Part shown: positions 34,721 through 46,378 of the stretch, in pieces | Layout: the number at the start of each line of letters is the position of its first letter | How positions within the stretch are numbered: position 1 is the first letter of the stretch | Source: Citrus sinensis | Lineage: Eukaryota > Streptophyta > Magnoliopsida > Sapindales > Rutaceae | DNA: 64,000 nucleotides | Direction of reading: 5' to 3' | NCBI RefSeq assembly: GCF_022201045.2 | Contig: NC_068562.1 | Span: 24,572,501-24,636,500, forward strand | Made by a program: the position numbers and the translations under genes | Notes under the pieces: generated by a model | Told to the model about the DNA's origin: nothing | Seen by the model: only the letters and a program-made list of their open reading frames with translations | Databases searched by the model: none

Positions 34721-35950
34721 TGAAGACTGAACCAGCGGTCCCAATTGATATGAGATTTCAATTTGTAAACTAAACTAGATTGTGTTATTGTAATATCAAG
34801 TGCCTTCATCAATAAAAGAAGAAAAATATGTTTGGGATTTCATGATGCGCTTTATTGTAACTGGCTTTTCTGCTATTGAGTTAATTGTCTTGTCATTAAA
34901 AACTGAAGTCTTCTTCAATATAGAATAAGGCTTTTGTGTTTTAAGTCTTCTATTATTCGGTGAGTTACGCTTTAAATTGTTTTTTTCTTCTTCTTTTTTT
35001 AAATCTTAAGCTTTCATTTCTCTTATGTGTCGATTATATGATAATGTTGATTATGTGATAGACGTTAACAATGCTAGCTTTCTTGAATTGGTATTTCAGT
35101 AATTCAAATCTTCAAATTATCTCTATTATGGATTAATCTGGCGAATTGCACTGATTCAAGCATTTTTTTCATTGTTATTTACCAAACTTTAATGTCTATT
35201 GACTGACTTTTAGAGTTTTGGGCTTGAAACTGAAGTGATGAGAATGAAAATGCTCTTTATTAACTTGATTTTATTTGGTAATCAGACAAGTCTGTGTTGT
35301 TTTCAAATCAATCTTTCATATTTCGTTCGGTATTCTGGTGTCGTGACTTAAAAACCACAACTACTGTAAAATAAAAACTGTGAGGACAAATGTGAGGGCA
35401 ATTGAGCATAAGTATGATAGATAAGGGACCAAATAAAATAAAATTATTCACTCCGTGTTAGCAAAATTCAAGCTCTCTCGAGATTGAAGTGAAAGAAGTG
35501 AAAGAGCCAAGAGATGACAAAGGCAAAGACCATGCCACAGGTTTTGTTTGTGAAGCAGCATTTGAGTAAGCTCCTCAGCTTTTCAAGTGGAGTTTTGGTT
35601 AATTGTTTGTTGTAGTAGAAGTTTTGAAGTGGAGTCTTCAAGCCATTCGTTGAAATGCCTGAAAGAAAAAAGAATGCTTGTATTAGTTTTAATATCTAAA
35701 TGGTGAGCAATCACTACTCTGCTTTCCATTGGAGGAGGAAATTCAAATCCTCAACATTTCTTTCAATGGTGAACAATTCTTCTTTCAGGAAATTTTTCAT
35801 GGACCCCCTCAACAGAAAAAAAAAAAAAAGAAAGGCCAGGCTTTATGAGTTATTTCTTCCAGGGCCTGGATCTTTCTTGGCTTTCTGCAAACACAAGCTC
35901 TGATATATTATATATGGGAATTCTCTTTGAAGAATCAGAAGCCAAAAATA
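34721..35950. other. 3' region of the NLR gene and spacer
   Basis: No supported coding frame. ATGACAAAGGCAAAGACCAT at 35513 opens a brief frame without recognisable motif. AATAAA occurs at 34811. Confidence 0.4.
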
Positions 35951-35959
35951 TGAGCTAGG

Positions 35960-36357
35960 CTGAGCTGATTTTGACTGGAGCTGTTCAAATTACACCGGGT
36001 TCAGAGTCAACAAGTTTTCCTTTAGATTCAATACAAAAGCACGTGAATTGCATTCATGTTATGGCATTTGGCTACCACATGCCGCAGAGAGTAGATTCTA
36101 CTGGAGATCATGCAGCTGATGAGCTGGTTTTGGTGATCCTTTCTATGGATATATGCTTGTATTCTGGTGAATCCTGAGGATATGGCATTGATGCACCAAC
36201 AAAAGTGCCGGCAATTACAGATGCGTGAGACATGATCTATAAGGCATCAAGAGTTACATTGCAAAGATATTAACAAGGTTTCTCATGCCAAGGAAAGGAA
36301 GCTGCTTGGTTATGTTGCGTGGCAATCACGATAATTGGGTGCTCTCTCAAGCTGCAG
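35960..36357 (+). pseudogene. GH18 (class V chitinase-like) pseudogene fragment
   Basis: In one frame the DNA reads LILTGAVQITPGSESTSFPL then DSIQKHVNCIHVMAFGYHMP, which matches the LILTAAV...YPVDSI...LDWVNVMAYDYH region of plant class V chitinases. A TGA at 36175 and frame changes follow. Near the end, GYVAWQ and, one frame away, DNWVLSQAA match the family's G(Y)xxWQ...DNWxLSxAA tail. It ends CTGCAG|gtaagc, an intact donor, which recalls chitinase-domain receptor kinases where further exons follow. The catalytic DxDxE region is absent. It is decayed and partial. It is not the same subfamily as the chitinase at 42.8 kb. Confidence 0.6.
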
Positions 36358-36359
36358 GT

Positions 36360-37408
36360 AAGCAAAGCTTTAATTAATGATTCTAAGTAACCTGTTTTAT
36401 CATCCTTTGTTATTAGGTAAAGCTGATTAATCCAAGTTCATTAATCATTCTGAGTATGTATGCAGCTAGTTAAATTAATCAATAATTTTATAATGTTAGT
36501 TTATTGCTTTTTAATGGCCTGCCAAATGCTAATTTAAAATCAATATCGAAATGTGTAACACCAAATGCTATATAATATTAATATAATACAATATTAATGC
36601 AATACAATATAATATAATATACATATATTAAATAATACATACACTGTGCCAAACAGACTTTAAATGTAGTAATATGAGGAAATGGGAGTATAAGCATAAT
36701 GAAGGGTTGTTAAAAGCATTACTCATAATTTATTGATATTATGAATGGGGCAATTTATCAATTTGAGCACCACAATTTCCTCCTCACACTAAACCCATTT
36801 ACTAAGGCACCCTGAATCAAGATTAAAAGAGGAATAAGGCTATTTGATTTGAGCCCACTAAAATTTTCTCCAAGACTATACACGTACCACGCCCATTAAA
36901 TTTTACTCTATGCACCTACTTAAATGCTAAAAATCCAAGAAATTTGTGAACAATTCCCCCCCTTTATCTATCTAGTCTTTGTACGATTTCATTACACCTC
37001 TGTCAAATCACAATTAAACTAACATAGAAAATAGCTTGGGCTTTTGTTTTAACAAACTAAGATCCCATCGTTTATTCTATTGGATATTTGCTATTTTGCA
37101 GATTTGCTACTTGTAGCAAGATCATTACCAGTTTATTAATGTGAAGATAAAAAGTGAAAAAGAAGAGCTTCCAAATTCTAAGCATATATATATCGAAATT
37201 TTTTTAGTAATCATCATCTATCTAACATTCATGGTTAGAATACTAGTTTTTATGGTTAGAATCTCATAATGATGATTGATAAATTCGAGTTTAAGATAGA
37301 TAATTATTAATCCCAAGTGTGGCCTAGTAAAATTATTTATTCTTTAAATTTATATTATCGTACCCTTTGTGGTATGTTATTTAATGGGTTTTATTGTAAT
37401 ATAAACAA
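36360..37408. other. AT-rich intergenic DNA, no gene seen
   Basis: Contains simple ATATAAT repeats near 36570-36640 and no coding frame. Phrases such as GGCCTGCCAAATGC and TGTGCCAAACAGAC suggest an old MITE at about 36500-36670, but I could not fix its ends. Confidence 0.4.
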
Positions 37409-38051
37409 ATTATATATATAAAGCTGAGACTTGAGGAGGTGATGTGGCATCACCAGTTCTCATCTTTATATATTCTCTATTATCTAATAAATAGATAAAT
37501 TTTCTTTTAAATTTGACTTTTCATCTTCTCATAATTAAGTTGATTGTTATTACACAATAACAATTATGTAAATATTTTAATGAGACATATTCTTTGTAAT
37601 GAACATCCAAGGGGGAGTGTTATAAATTTATTAAAATAAATGTAGATGTTCATAACATATATCTCTTAGTCTCCCCACTAGCTCCCATTAACAACCTTTA
37701 GCTTCCCTATAACTCACACCATCTCACAAGAAATTATGATTCATAATTTTTCATTAATTTCATTGAGTGATTATGTAACTATAAAAGGAGAGCTCATCTT
37801 TTTGTTTTATACACACACAATTGGAATGAATAAAATCACTCTATAATATATTATCTTATTTTATTCTTTATCTTGCGTTGCTTCTTTATTTGTATTGCTG
37901 GCTAATAGCTTTTTTTGTTTTTTATAACGCTGCCTCATCTTAAAAAAATCAATTAATATTTTTTATCAGTTTCATAAAGTGTAAAGTAAGAAAAAAGGAT
38001 AATACTAAATTATGTTTTCAAAGCCGCGTGAAGCGCGATTCTATTTTCTAG
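37409..38051 (+). mobile_element. Helitron-like element, copy B (about 640 bp)
   Basis: The left side TATATATAAAGCTGAGACTT then GAGGAGGTGATGTGGCATCA matches copies A and C. The right end has hairpin CGCG TGAAG CGCG followed by ATTCTATTTTCTAG|T. The TC at the extreme 5' end has decayed. Inside, AAGGGGGAG|TGTTATAAATTT at about 37610-37628 looks like a copia polypurine tract joined to the start of a 3' LTR, so the element seems to carry a fragment of a retrotransposon. Copy C carries the same piece. Confidence 0.65.
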
Positions 38052-39134
38052 TATAATAAATAAATGTAAAGAATATTTTAATGGGGGTTCAAATAACCTC
38101 ATTCTTGTAAAAATTATTATCCTTCCACTACACCCATTAATCTCGAAAATGCCCCTGGTTTAATTTTTGAAATTCTTTTCACACCCATCATCAATAACTC
38201 TTCTTCATCATTTTTTTTTCTTTTCTACAACTCCTTAAAACCCTAATCATAAAGTAGAAAAATAACTTCAAAAACGAATAACAGAATTTTTTAAATTCGT
38301 TACAGTATTCAAAGTGCAAACATTACAAAGTTTACTAAGTACATGTACTTATAGTTTAGAGGTCCACGGAGCATAAGTAAGAAATTTACACTAATTAGAG
38401 GCCAGATCTTTACTCCAATACTTAGGAAGATGAATGGTGCCATTAACCCCACCATTAGCCTTATAAAATCCCTCATTTATGCAATTATGAGAAAGGACAA
38501 AACAACCTTCCCTCTCTCTTCCCTCTCAAAACTCTCACACTGACACCCACCAAACCCTTTTTTTTTTTTAAAATTTCATTTTCGTTCATCATTACTCTCT
38601 CATTCTATTATTTTGTTTCTAATCTCAGTGGATTATCACAAAGACTAATGAATTAGCATCCAAGAAGAATTCTTTTAATTTTACATGTAAAAAAATAGAA
38701 AAAAAATCACAAATTGAATTTTAAAATCATAGAACTGGAGTTGCTTTTAATCTCTAATTGAAGGTATAATAGATTTTTATTTAATCACATTCACGTGTTT
38801 GTATGCGAATAGTCTTAGAAAAAGCAAAGACTACTGGCTATGTAGCGAAGAAAGTGCATGCTACCTAGTCTTTAGAATTCATAAACCAGATGATTATTGG
38901 TCCTTAATTTCTGAAAAAAAAATAAAAATTAGTTGTATACACGTCTGGTTTATATACATGCGAATAAGATGCTTATGTAAAAAAAGAAAAATAATAACCG
39001 GATTTTACGTGGGATTCAATGGCGTAGAGTGATCAATATCATCACGTTTGATATATGTATATATATACGCACACGTGCGCACGCCATTAATAGCGCATTA
39101 ATTATATCCGTGTATTTTGCCCTTTTTCCGTTGA
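38052..39134. other. Spacer and promoter side of the pectinesterase gene
   Basis: No supported gene. It includes AAACCCTAATC near 38240 and an alternating purine-pyrimidine run (GTATATATATACGCACACGTGCGCACGC) at about 39056-39084 that contains a G-box (CACGTG). Confidence 0.4.
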
Positions 39135-39162
39135 GGGGGGGGGGGGGGGGGGGGGTGGGGGG
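39135..39162 (+). repeat. Homopolymer of 21 G, then T, then six G
   Basis: G runs from 39135 to 39155, then one T and six more G. It lies about 100 bp upstream of the pectinesterase ATG, in probable leader or core promoter. It can form G-quadruplex DNA or RNA, and its length is likely unstable or mis-sequenced. Confidence 0.85.
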
Positions 39163-39261
39163 CTCTGGCTCGGACTTTGTATTCTATGGAGAGAGTAAAG
39201 AATTAAAGAGAGTAAAAGAATACAAAGGGGAATTGAAACGGAAAAAAAAAAAACTAATAAA

Positions 39262-41226
39262 ATGAATATAATCAAATTGATTGTGTCAGCATTTTCTGCC
39301 ACGCTTATTGTGAGTTCCATCATCGTAGTCCTTGTTGCTGTTACCACTAAGCACGATGACAATGTCAACTGGGAAGCGAAAAAATCACCATTAAGGAAGG
39401 CAGTGAACCAATTATGCGCACCAACGAGCTTCACGGATCTATGCATTGAAACCCTAAACAGAGCAAATACATCTGACCCGAAGGAGCTTATTAAGGCCAT
39501 GATCATAAGGTCCCACGAAGCCATTGCGAAATTGCATGAGTTAGCTGATTCAATGGCCAAAGAGTTAGCCAATGTGAACGACACGTATGATCAGAGGAGT
39601 GACTTGGGTGATTGCATGGAAATGCTGCAACTGTGTATGGTTGATCTTCAGAAAACTGTGGACATTATCGAAGCGAACCAATTGGACACCTTAAGTTATC
39701 AAGCTGATGAGATCATGCCTAAGTTGAACGCAGTTATCACATTCCAAAAAGCATGCCTTGCTGGGTTCAAGAGGAAATCTAGACCCCAAAAGGAAAACCT
39801 AACGGGGCCTATGCAGGAATCACGACAACTCGGTAGCATTGCTTTGACTACAATATATGAATTGCCACGGCACCTTCATTATTTTAATATGGAGGAACGA
39901 ATACTACCACCTGGTTTTCTCAAGCCATTTCAAACAGGAGAAGTATATAAGTTTCCTCCCTGGTTCTCAACGGCCAACCGTGAGCTTCTGGCTATTCCCA
40001 AAGAGATGTTGACACCTAGCGCTGTTGTGGCTCAAGATGGTACTGGACAATTCTATACAATCGGTTCAGCTCTTCATTCCTATCCAGACGACATAAAAGA
40101 AGGGATGATATACGCCATTTACGTTAAGGCTGGACTTTATGAAGAACAAGTTACTATAAAATACTATCATAGGAATGTGTTCATTTACGGTGACGGAAAT
40201 ACCAAGACCTTTGTTGTCCTTCACCAGCCAATCCTTGAACGCATCGGCCGTAGCATCGAGAATAGTGCCACAGTTTGTAAGTAAGATTTTTTATAATGCA
40301 CAGATTTCACCACATCTTTTCTGACTATTTCATTAAGTTACGGGTTGTTACTATAATTTTCCTCAATTTATATTGTTAATGTTTGGGACAATATCTCTCT
40401 GAGAGAATAGTTATTGGGCTAGCATTAGATAAGCTCAAGGCATTCCTTAATTTTGGAGTTAGCTTTTGGGTATGAGTTAGGCCTATGAGCTTCTATAATT
40501 AATGTCTGTTACGTTTCAGCGGTCATGGCCGAAGGGTTTATGGCTAGGGAAATAGGAATCATTTCCAACTTTGGGCCTGATGCAAGAAGGGCTAACGCTC
40601 TCTATGTCCGAGCTGACAAAGCAGTATTCGTCGACTGTAGGATAGATGGATACCAGAGGACTTTGGTTGCACAAGCTTACCGTCAGTTTTACCTTAATTG
40701 TATTATTTCTGGAACAAGAGATTTCATCACCGGCGATGCCACGGCCATCATTCAAAACTCCTGGATTCTCGTGAGGAGGCCTAACAGAACAACTCGTAAT
40801 ATTGTGACTGCTCATGCCAGGGACTTAAAGAGCCAGACAACTGCATTCGTCCTTCAAAAATGTGTACTACTTGCAGATAAGGCGCTATGGGAAGATAGAT
40901 ATAAGTTCAGAACATACTTGGGCAGACCACTGGGGCCATACGCCACCACTGTTTTCATAGAAAACAATTTAGGTGATTTTATTGATCCAGAGGGATATTT
41001 GCCATGGGACAACGGCACTCATATGCTTTTTCAAGGTTTTAGATTCCTTGAGTACAACAATAATGGCCCCAGTGCCAACACCACGAATAGGGTGAAGTGG
41101 AGTGGTGTTAAGGAGATTGACAAGAATGAAGCTCTAGCATTCACTGTTTCTACATTGCTTGATCCGAGAGATCAATGGATGGTACACATGGACATTGGAT
41201 ATCCATACAATGTCACAATCCCGTGA
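39262..41226 (+). CDS. Pectinesterase with pro-domain (type I PME), catalytic residues altered, 573 aa
   Basis: Two exons, 39262-40276 and 40520-41226, joined within a Ser codon (gtaagtaag donor, tttcag acceptor). The N-terminus has a signal anchor (about 5-28). A PME-inhibitor-like pro-domain follows (about 45-180, NQLCAPTSFTDLC and GDCMEMLQLC give its cysteines). The pectinesterase domain runs from AVVAQDGTGQF to the end. Normal PMEs demethylesterify cell-wall homogalacturonan. Here GLYEEQV is normal, but the family motifs are changed: QAVAL is RANAL (Gln to Arg362), QDTL is QRTL (the acid Asp to Arg385), LGRPW is LGRPL (Trp to Leu476). The nucleophile Asp406 (DFITG), Gln384 and Arg474 remain. 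I infer little or no esterase activity; the intact frame suggests another role or recent loss. No stops or frameshifts. Confidence 0.9.
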
Positions 41227-42740
41227 TGAGTGAATGGAAAGAAAACAATGCTCCAAAAGCGGACTTCAGGGCTTTCTCATTAGTCGTTGGTGCCACATCA
41301 AATTATGATGTAAAAACCGAATACGTATAGGTATCGTAGTATTTTTCTTGTGGCATTTGGTGTTCCCATAATTTTGGTCATCGTGCGGCTAGGAACTGTA
41401 GCTCAGGTGAGTGCATGATGAATAATTGTTTCCTAAGATATATCCTCTCGAATGTTGTTTGTAGCGTTCTCTTTGTGTCTCTGTGAGACGAACCAAGGAT
41501 CGATCATCTTAATTATGAAGATATATAGCATTTGCGTGATGAGTAAATGTAGGTTATTTGTTAATCATAAAATAAAAATGTAAGATGGATCCCTTGTTTT
41601 TATATTTCAAAAACTCAAAATCATTTTTAAATTCTATATCACAGTCACTTTTAAGTTTTGAAACTTCCCAACCCAGCCTTTATGTACTTTGCTTTAAGTT
41701 TGACGTAGCTAGTCCTTTAATAGGTCACAAATCAAATTTCTTGGATAATTATTACGTTTTTTTTAATAAAAAATGAAAATGTATATTATCGATGCATATG
41801 GCCATATGAGTAAGAATTTTAAAAAGACTTGAGATAAATGATACAGTTAACATGGAGTGAAGCCACTGTTGGTTAGAAGAGATATAGCTCATCCGAGCTA
41901 CTAGCAAAATAAGATTTATTTGATATTGTTACCATGAATCTTTTCATTATTATCAATGATTTAATCATTATTTAATGCCTTTTAATTTTTCCATTTCAAC
42001 CTAATTCCTTTCTCTCTATCTTAGCCTCTTACGCTTTACACTCAAACTATAATGACTAAAAAAAGAAAAATAAAACAGCTTTTAGTGTTAAATACTAGAA
42101 TTTTACTAATAATTTTTTTTCTTAAAACTGAAAATTTTAATTCACATTATAATCATCTCAGGTTTAATTTTCAATATAATATTATAATTAGTTTAATGTT
42201 TTGATTCACAAGAGTTCTCATTTGGATGGGGTCAATCATTTATAAATTATAATTATAATTGCTTGCTAGAATATAACCCAATTTTTAATGGAAATTAACC
42301 ATTACCCGAAATGATTAATAATTAATGATACGTGTCAAACTAGTTATAGTTTTAATTTTTAATTTTATAACTTAAATTTATACGTTAAACTTTACTTCGT
42401 ATTTGTGTCATCGTGGAGCCCCAACTTCTCTCTAGGACTGCCTTTTGTCACAACTACATTCTTAATTAGCACCTATTCTGTTCGGTTGACAGGGAAAATT
42501 CCTGCTAGTAAAATCACAGCCGTTCAATAGAATCATAAAACACATGGACGGCTGAAAATTAATAATGTAATTATCAAATTGTACAAAAATAAATAAAAAA
42601 ATGAAAATGACATCGATTTTGTCACATTGAAAGCATTGTTCTAATCGGGAATTCGGCCTTGTCAATAGTACAATATAGAAATCGCTTTTGGCCGGCTTAT
42701 AGTTTTACTCCACTGAAATAATAAAAAATTAAAAAATTAA
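41227..42740. other. AT-rich intergenic DNA, no gene seen
   Basis: The 3' region of the pectinesterase gene and AT-rich spacer. Short frames (for example 41585-41776) have no motifs. Confidence 0.45.
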
Positions 42741-42744
42741 GAAA

Positions 42745-42760
42745 AAAACATATAAATTGG
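42745..42760 (+). promoter_or_regulatory. TATA-like box of the GH18 chitinase gene
   Basis: ACATATAAATTGG lies about 80 bp upstream of the ATG at 42832, a typical position for a plant TATA box with a short leader. Confidence 0.45.
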
Positions 42761-42831
42761 CATCAACGTACATTGATTGGCTCTTGCATTTCACTAGTTA
42801 CAGAAACAACTTGAACAAGGAGGGAAAAAAA

Positions 42832-44109
42832 ATGATCAAGCTTCAGCAATTTTTTCTATTTCCTGCAGTAATCGCTCTCTTATATGGACAAATCTGTTGT
42901 AAGTTGATCATAGCATTGAACCAAATTTTAATTTCAATATTTTACATAATATTATGTGATATAATATAATGTTTTGGGCTGTATTTTAGTTATATTTAAT
43001 TTGTATTTACAAACAAAATTAAGTACTTTTTAATCCTCAGATTGTGACAAGCTGATGATGGAATGCATAGGAGCTACAGGGATTCCCGTAAAATTTGATT
43101 CAGTGCCAATCAAAGATGGTATTGATTTCCATTTCATTCTTAGTTTTGCCATTGATGTAGACCCTTCGGGCAACTACCAAAATGGCAAATTCTCACCATA
43201 CTGGGCCGAAACCCTAACCCCGGACTCGGTTGCGGCCGTCAAAGCTCGCCACCCCAACGTCAAAGCCCTCGCCAGCCTCTCCGGCTGGAGTTTAGGCTCA
43301 AAAGTCCTCCACTGGTATGGTAAAATCTTTTGTATGTACAATCATTACATAAGTAATAAAATTATTTGAAAACCATTCGATGAAGCACTTGAAGGCTTAA
43401 ATAACAACTTGAACATTCTTAAATAATAACTTTATTTGGTCATCTTGATTAAATTATATTTGTTATCAATTTAGTTTACAAAAATTTATCAATGATTTAA
43501 TGAACTATATATGTGACTCGTCTCTTTAATTGTGAAATTTCATACAGGTACAATCCAAGAAACCCTCAAATTTGGATTTCAAATGCATTCTCATCTCTAA
43601 AATCCATAATACAAGAATACCATCTTGATGGCATAGACATAGACTATGAAAAATTCCCAATGCGCAACGCTTCAACTCCATCTTTTGCTTATTGCATTGG
43701 CGAGCTCATCACTCAATTGAAGAACCAAAGTATTATTTCTGTGGCCACCATTGCTCCATTTTACAGCACAGCACTGCCCTACATCAAGCTCTACAAAGAT
43801 TACGGCCATGTTGTCGACTACGTTAATTATCAGTTCTATACTGATAAAGTGAGAAGCCCTAGAGGGTATTTGGAAGCGTTTAAGCTTCGAGTAGAGCAAT
43901 TTGGTAGAGAAAAAATGGTTCCAAGTTATGAAGTGAACGGTAGGGGGATTCAAGGGCAAGCATTTTTTGACGCTTTGAGGTTGCTGCAGGCAAATGGGTT
44001 TGAAGTTAATGGGGTCATGATATTTTCAGCTGATGCTTCTGCCTCTAATAACTATTTATATGAGAGTGAATCACAGGATTTCTTGCTCAATTCTACTGAT
44101 GTGGCTTGA
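42832..44109 (+). CDS. GH18 chitinase, chitinase 2-like, secreted, 300 aa
   Basis: Three exons: 42832-42898, 43041-43314 and 43548-44109. The splits fall in codons for Tyr and Trp and give LHWYNPRNPQIW, as in the family. The first exon codes for a signal peptide (IKLQQFFLFPAVIALLYGQI). DGIDIDYE at 141-148 is the GH18 catalytic motif with Glu148 as proton donor, all Asp kept. LASLSGWSLG, VDYVNYQFYTD and GVMIFSADAS correspond to the family's barrel strands. It resembles tulip-bulb-type chitinases and plant 'chitinase 2-like' proteins, which hydrolyse chitin in the apoplast; actual activity on chitin is inferred. Length is normal and nothing is broken. The middle exon is noticeably GC-richer than its surroundings (CCGCCGTCAAAGC-like stretch). 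Confidence 0.9.
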
Positions 44110-44639
44110 AGGAGAGTAAAGAAAACGGTTTTTTAATTAGGGTGTACTTTAATCTATTATTTTATGATCTTGAGTTCAAAAAACTTACTGGTAAACAACT
44201 AATAAAATTATTGAATTATTATTATTTTCAAGAAAGGAAATCTAAGGCAATTGAAATGTGTTGTGTGTATGTTTGTGTATATATGGATTTATATCTACCA
44301 TTGGAATTTGTGTTTTTCATTTTTTTTTCTGTGTGTTTAACAAGGTGTAAAAATTTGTATTAATTTATTTTGCATCTTTTGATCACTATCGGCAAGCACA
44401 AGTTCTTGCAGTCAATACAATGAAGACATTTCAAGCTGTCTATTCATGTCATCACAAACTCTAGAATCGATTACATAAAGGAGTGGAAGGGAGTTAGACG
44501 CTCAATATGTTGACAAAATGATTTAAACTCCCTTGTTTTAGTAAATTAACTTTTTTCTCTGCATATTTTAAATTTCATTAAAATCTCATGACTGCTAAAA
44601 GAATATGTTAATAGGTGGAGCCATTTAAATATACTATAA

Positions 44640-45293
44640 TTAGAAAATAGAACCGCGCTTCACGCGGTTTTGAAAAAAGAATTTAGTATTATTATTTTTT
44701 CTTACTTTACACTTGATGAAACTGATAAAAAATATGAATTGATTTTTTTTTTAAGATGAGATAGCCTTATAAAAAACAAAAAAAGTTATTAGCCAGCAAT
44801 ACAGATAAAGAAGCAACGCAAGATAAAAAATAAAATGAGAGAATATATTATAGAGTGATTTTATTCATTCCAATTGTGTGTGTACAAAACAAAAAGATGA
44901 GCTCTCCTTTTATAGTTACATAATCACTCCATGAAATTAATGGAAAATTATGGATCATAATTTCTTATGAGATAGTGGAAGTTATAGGAAAGTTAAATGT
45001 TACTAATGAGAGATAGTGGGGAGATTAAGAGATATATGTTATGAACATCTACATTTATTTTAATAAATTCATCACACTTCCTCTTGCATGTTTATTACAA
45101 AGAATATGCCTTATTAAAATCTTTACATAATTGTTATTGTGTAATAACAATCAAATTAATTATGAGAAGACGAAAAGCCAAATTTAAAAGAAAATTTCTC
45201 TATTTATTAGAAAATAGAGAATATACAAAGATGAGAAATGGTAATGTCACATCACCTGCTCAAGTCCCAACTTTATATATATATATATATGGA
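44640..45293 (-). mobile_element. Helitron-like element, copy C (654 bp)
   Basis: Read on the minus strand it starts A|TCCATATATATATATA, then AAAGTTGGGACTTGAGCAGG, and ends with hairpin CGCG TGAAG CGCG then GTTCTATTTTCTAA|T. TC...CTRR ends and A|T insertion are kept. It is collinear with copy B and includes the same polypurine-tract/LTR-start join (AGAGGAAG|TGTGATGAATTT). No coding capacity. Confidence 0.7.
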
Positions 45294-45638
45294 TACTCTT
45301 CAAACCCATTTACTGAATATACCTACTAGTAAATTTTGAAATTTTTTTACTCATCATATCCATCCAAGTACCAAAAATCCCCATAGAATGTATTCTATCT
45401 GGCTAGCCACACACTCTGTCTCTCAAAGAAAAATTGTTGAATGTTTGTGATGTAAAGTCATCATAGAATAAAGGATGATAAATTGATAATAGTGTAAAAT
45501 TAATGGGTATAAAGAATAAAAATAATTCTATTAAGTTATATGTTGATGTGTTTAATAGAGAATTACTATAAGGAAATTTTGATAATAAAAATTATTGTTA
45601 AAAAGTGGGTGTGTAGGATTGTTTAATGGGTTCAAGTA

Positions 45639-46369
45639 GAGGTGTTCGCGGATCGGACTTTACAGATTGGACATTAATCCATATTCGATCCACGATTTTA
45701 CGGATTATAAATTTTCATTCCAATCCAATCCATGGATTGATGAAATTCAATCTAAATCCAATCCATACATCTACAGATCGGATGCAGATTTGACCCAATC
45801 CATATCCAATCCACCATTTTGCAGATTGAAAATTTTTAATTCTGTCAAATCCACGAACTAACTAAATAAAAAAATTTAATATAAAAATAATTTTACTAGA
45901 GATCAAATTTAAAATTAAATAAGATTTAAATAAATTAACTGTTTAAATAAAGCTAGAAAATACATTTAAAGTTTTAAAATATAACACATTAAAACGAAAA
46001 AAATCTCATTCGTTTAGATCAGTATATGGAAATTAATTATTTAGGAAATTATATTTGTTTATTTAATTATTCTTTATTTTATATTATCATCGGATAAGAT
46101 ACAATATAATGTTAATGTAACTATATTTTAACTTATTTAATTACTAGTAAGTAATAATGCCATATTTACAAGCTTTTTTAGTTAAATAAATACTTTTTAT
46201 TTTTTTGCGAATTCGCGGATTTTTGTGGATTTACATAAGTAAATCCATATCCAATCCACCGATTGCGGATTATCAAAATTTCAATCTAATCCAATCCACC
46301 AATCAACGGATCAGATTTCTATGGATTAGACGGATTGAGCGGATTAGATTAGATTCTGAACACCCCTAA
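45639..46369. mobile_element. Mutator-like non-autonomous DNA element, copy 2 (731 bp)
   Basis: Ends GAGGTGTTCGCGGATC and ATTCTGAACACCCCTAA are inverted and match copy 1 at 25.4 kb in the opposite orientation. It is flanked by a perfect 9-bp direct repeat GTTCAAGTA (45630-45638 and 46370-46378), the target-duplication length of Mutator-like elements. The subterminal regions are filled with TGGATT/AATCCA words. The interior lacks the gene-leader-like part of copy 1. No transposase. Confidence 0.85.
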
Positions 46370-46378
46370 GTTCAAGTA

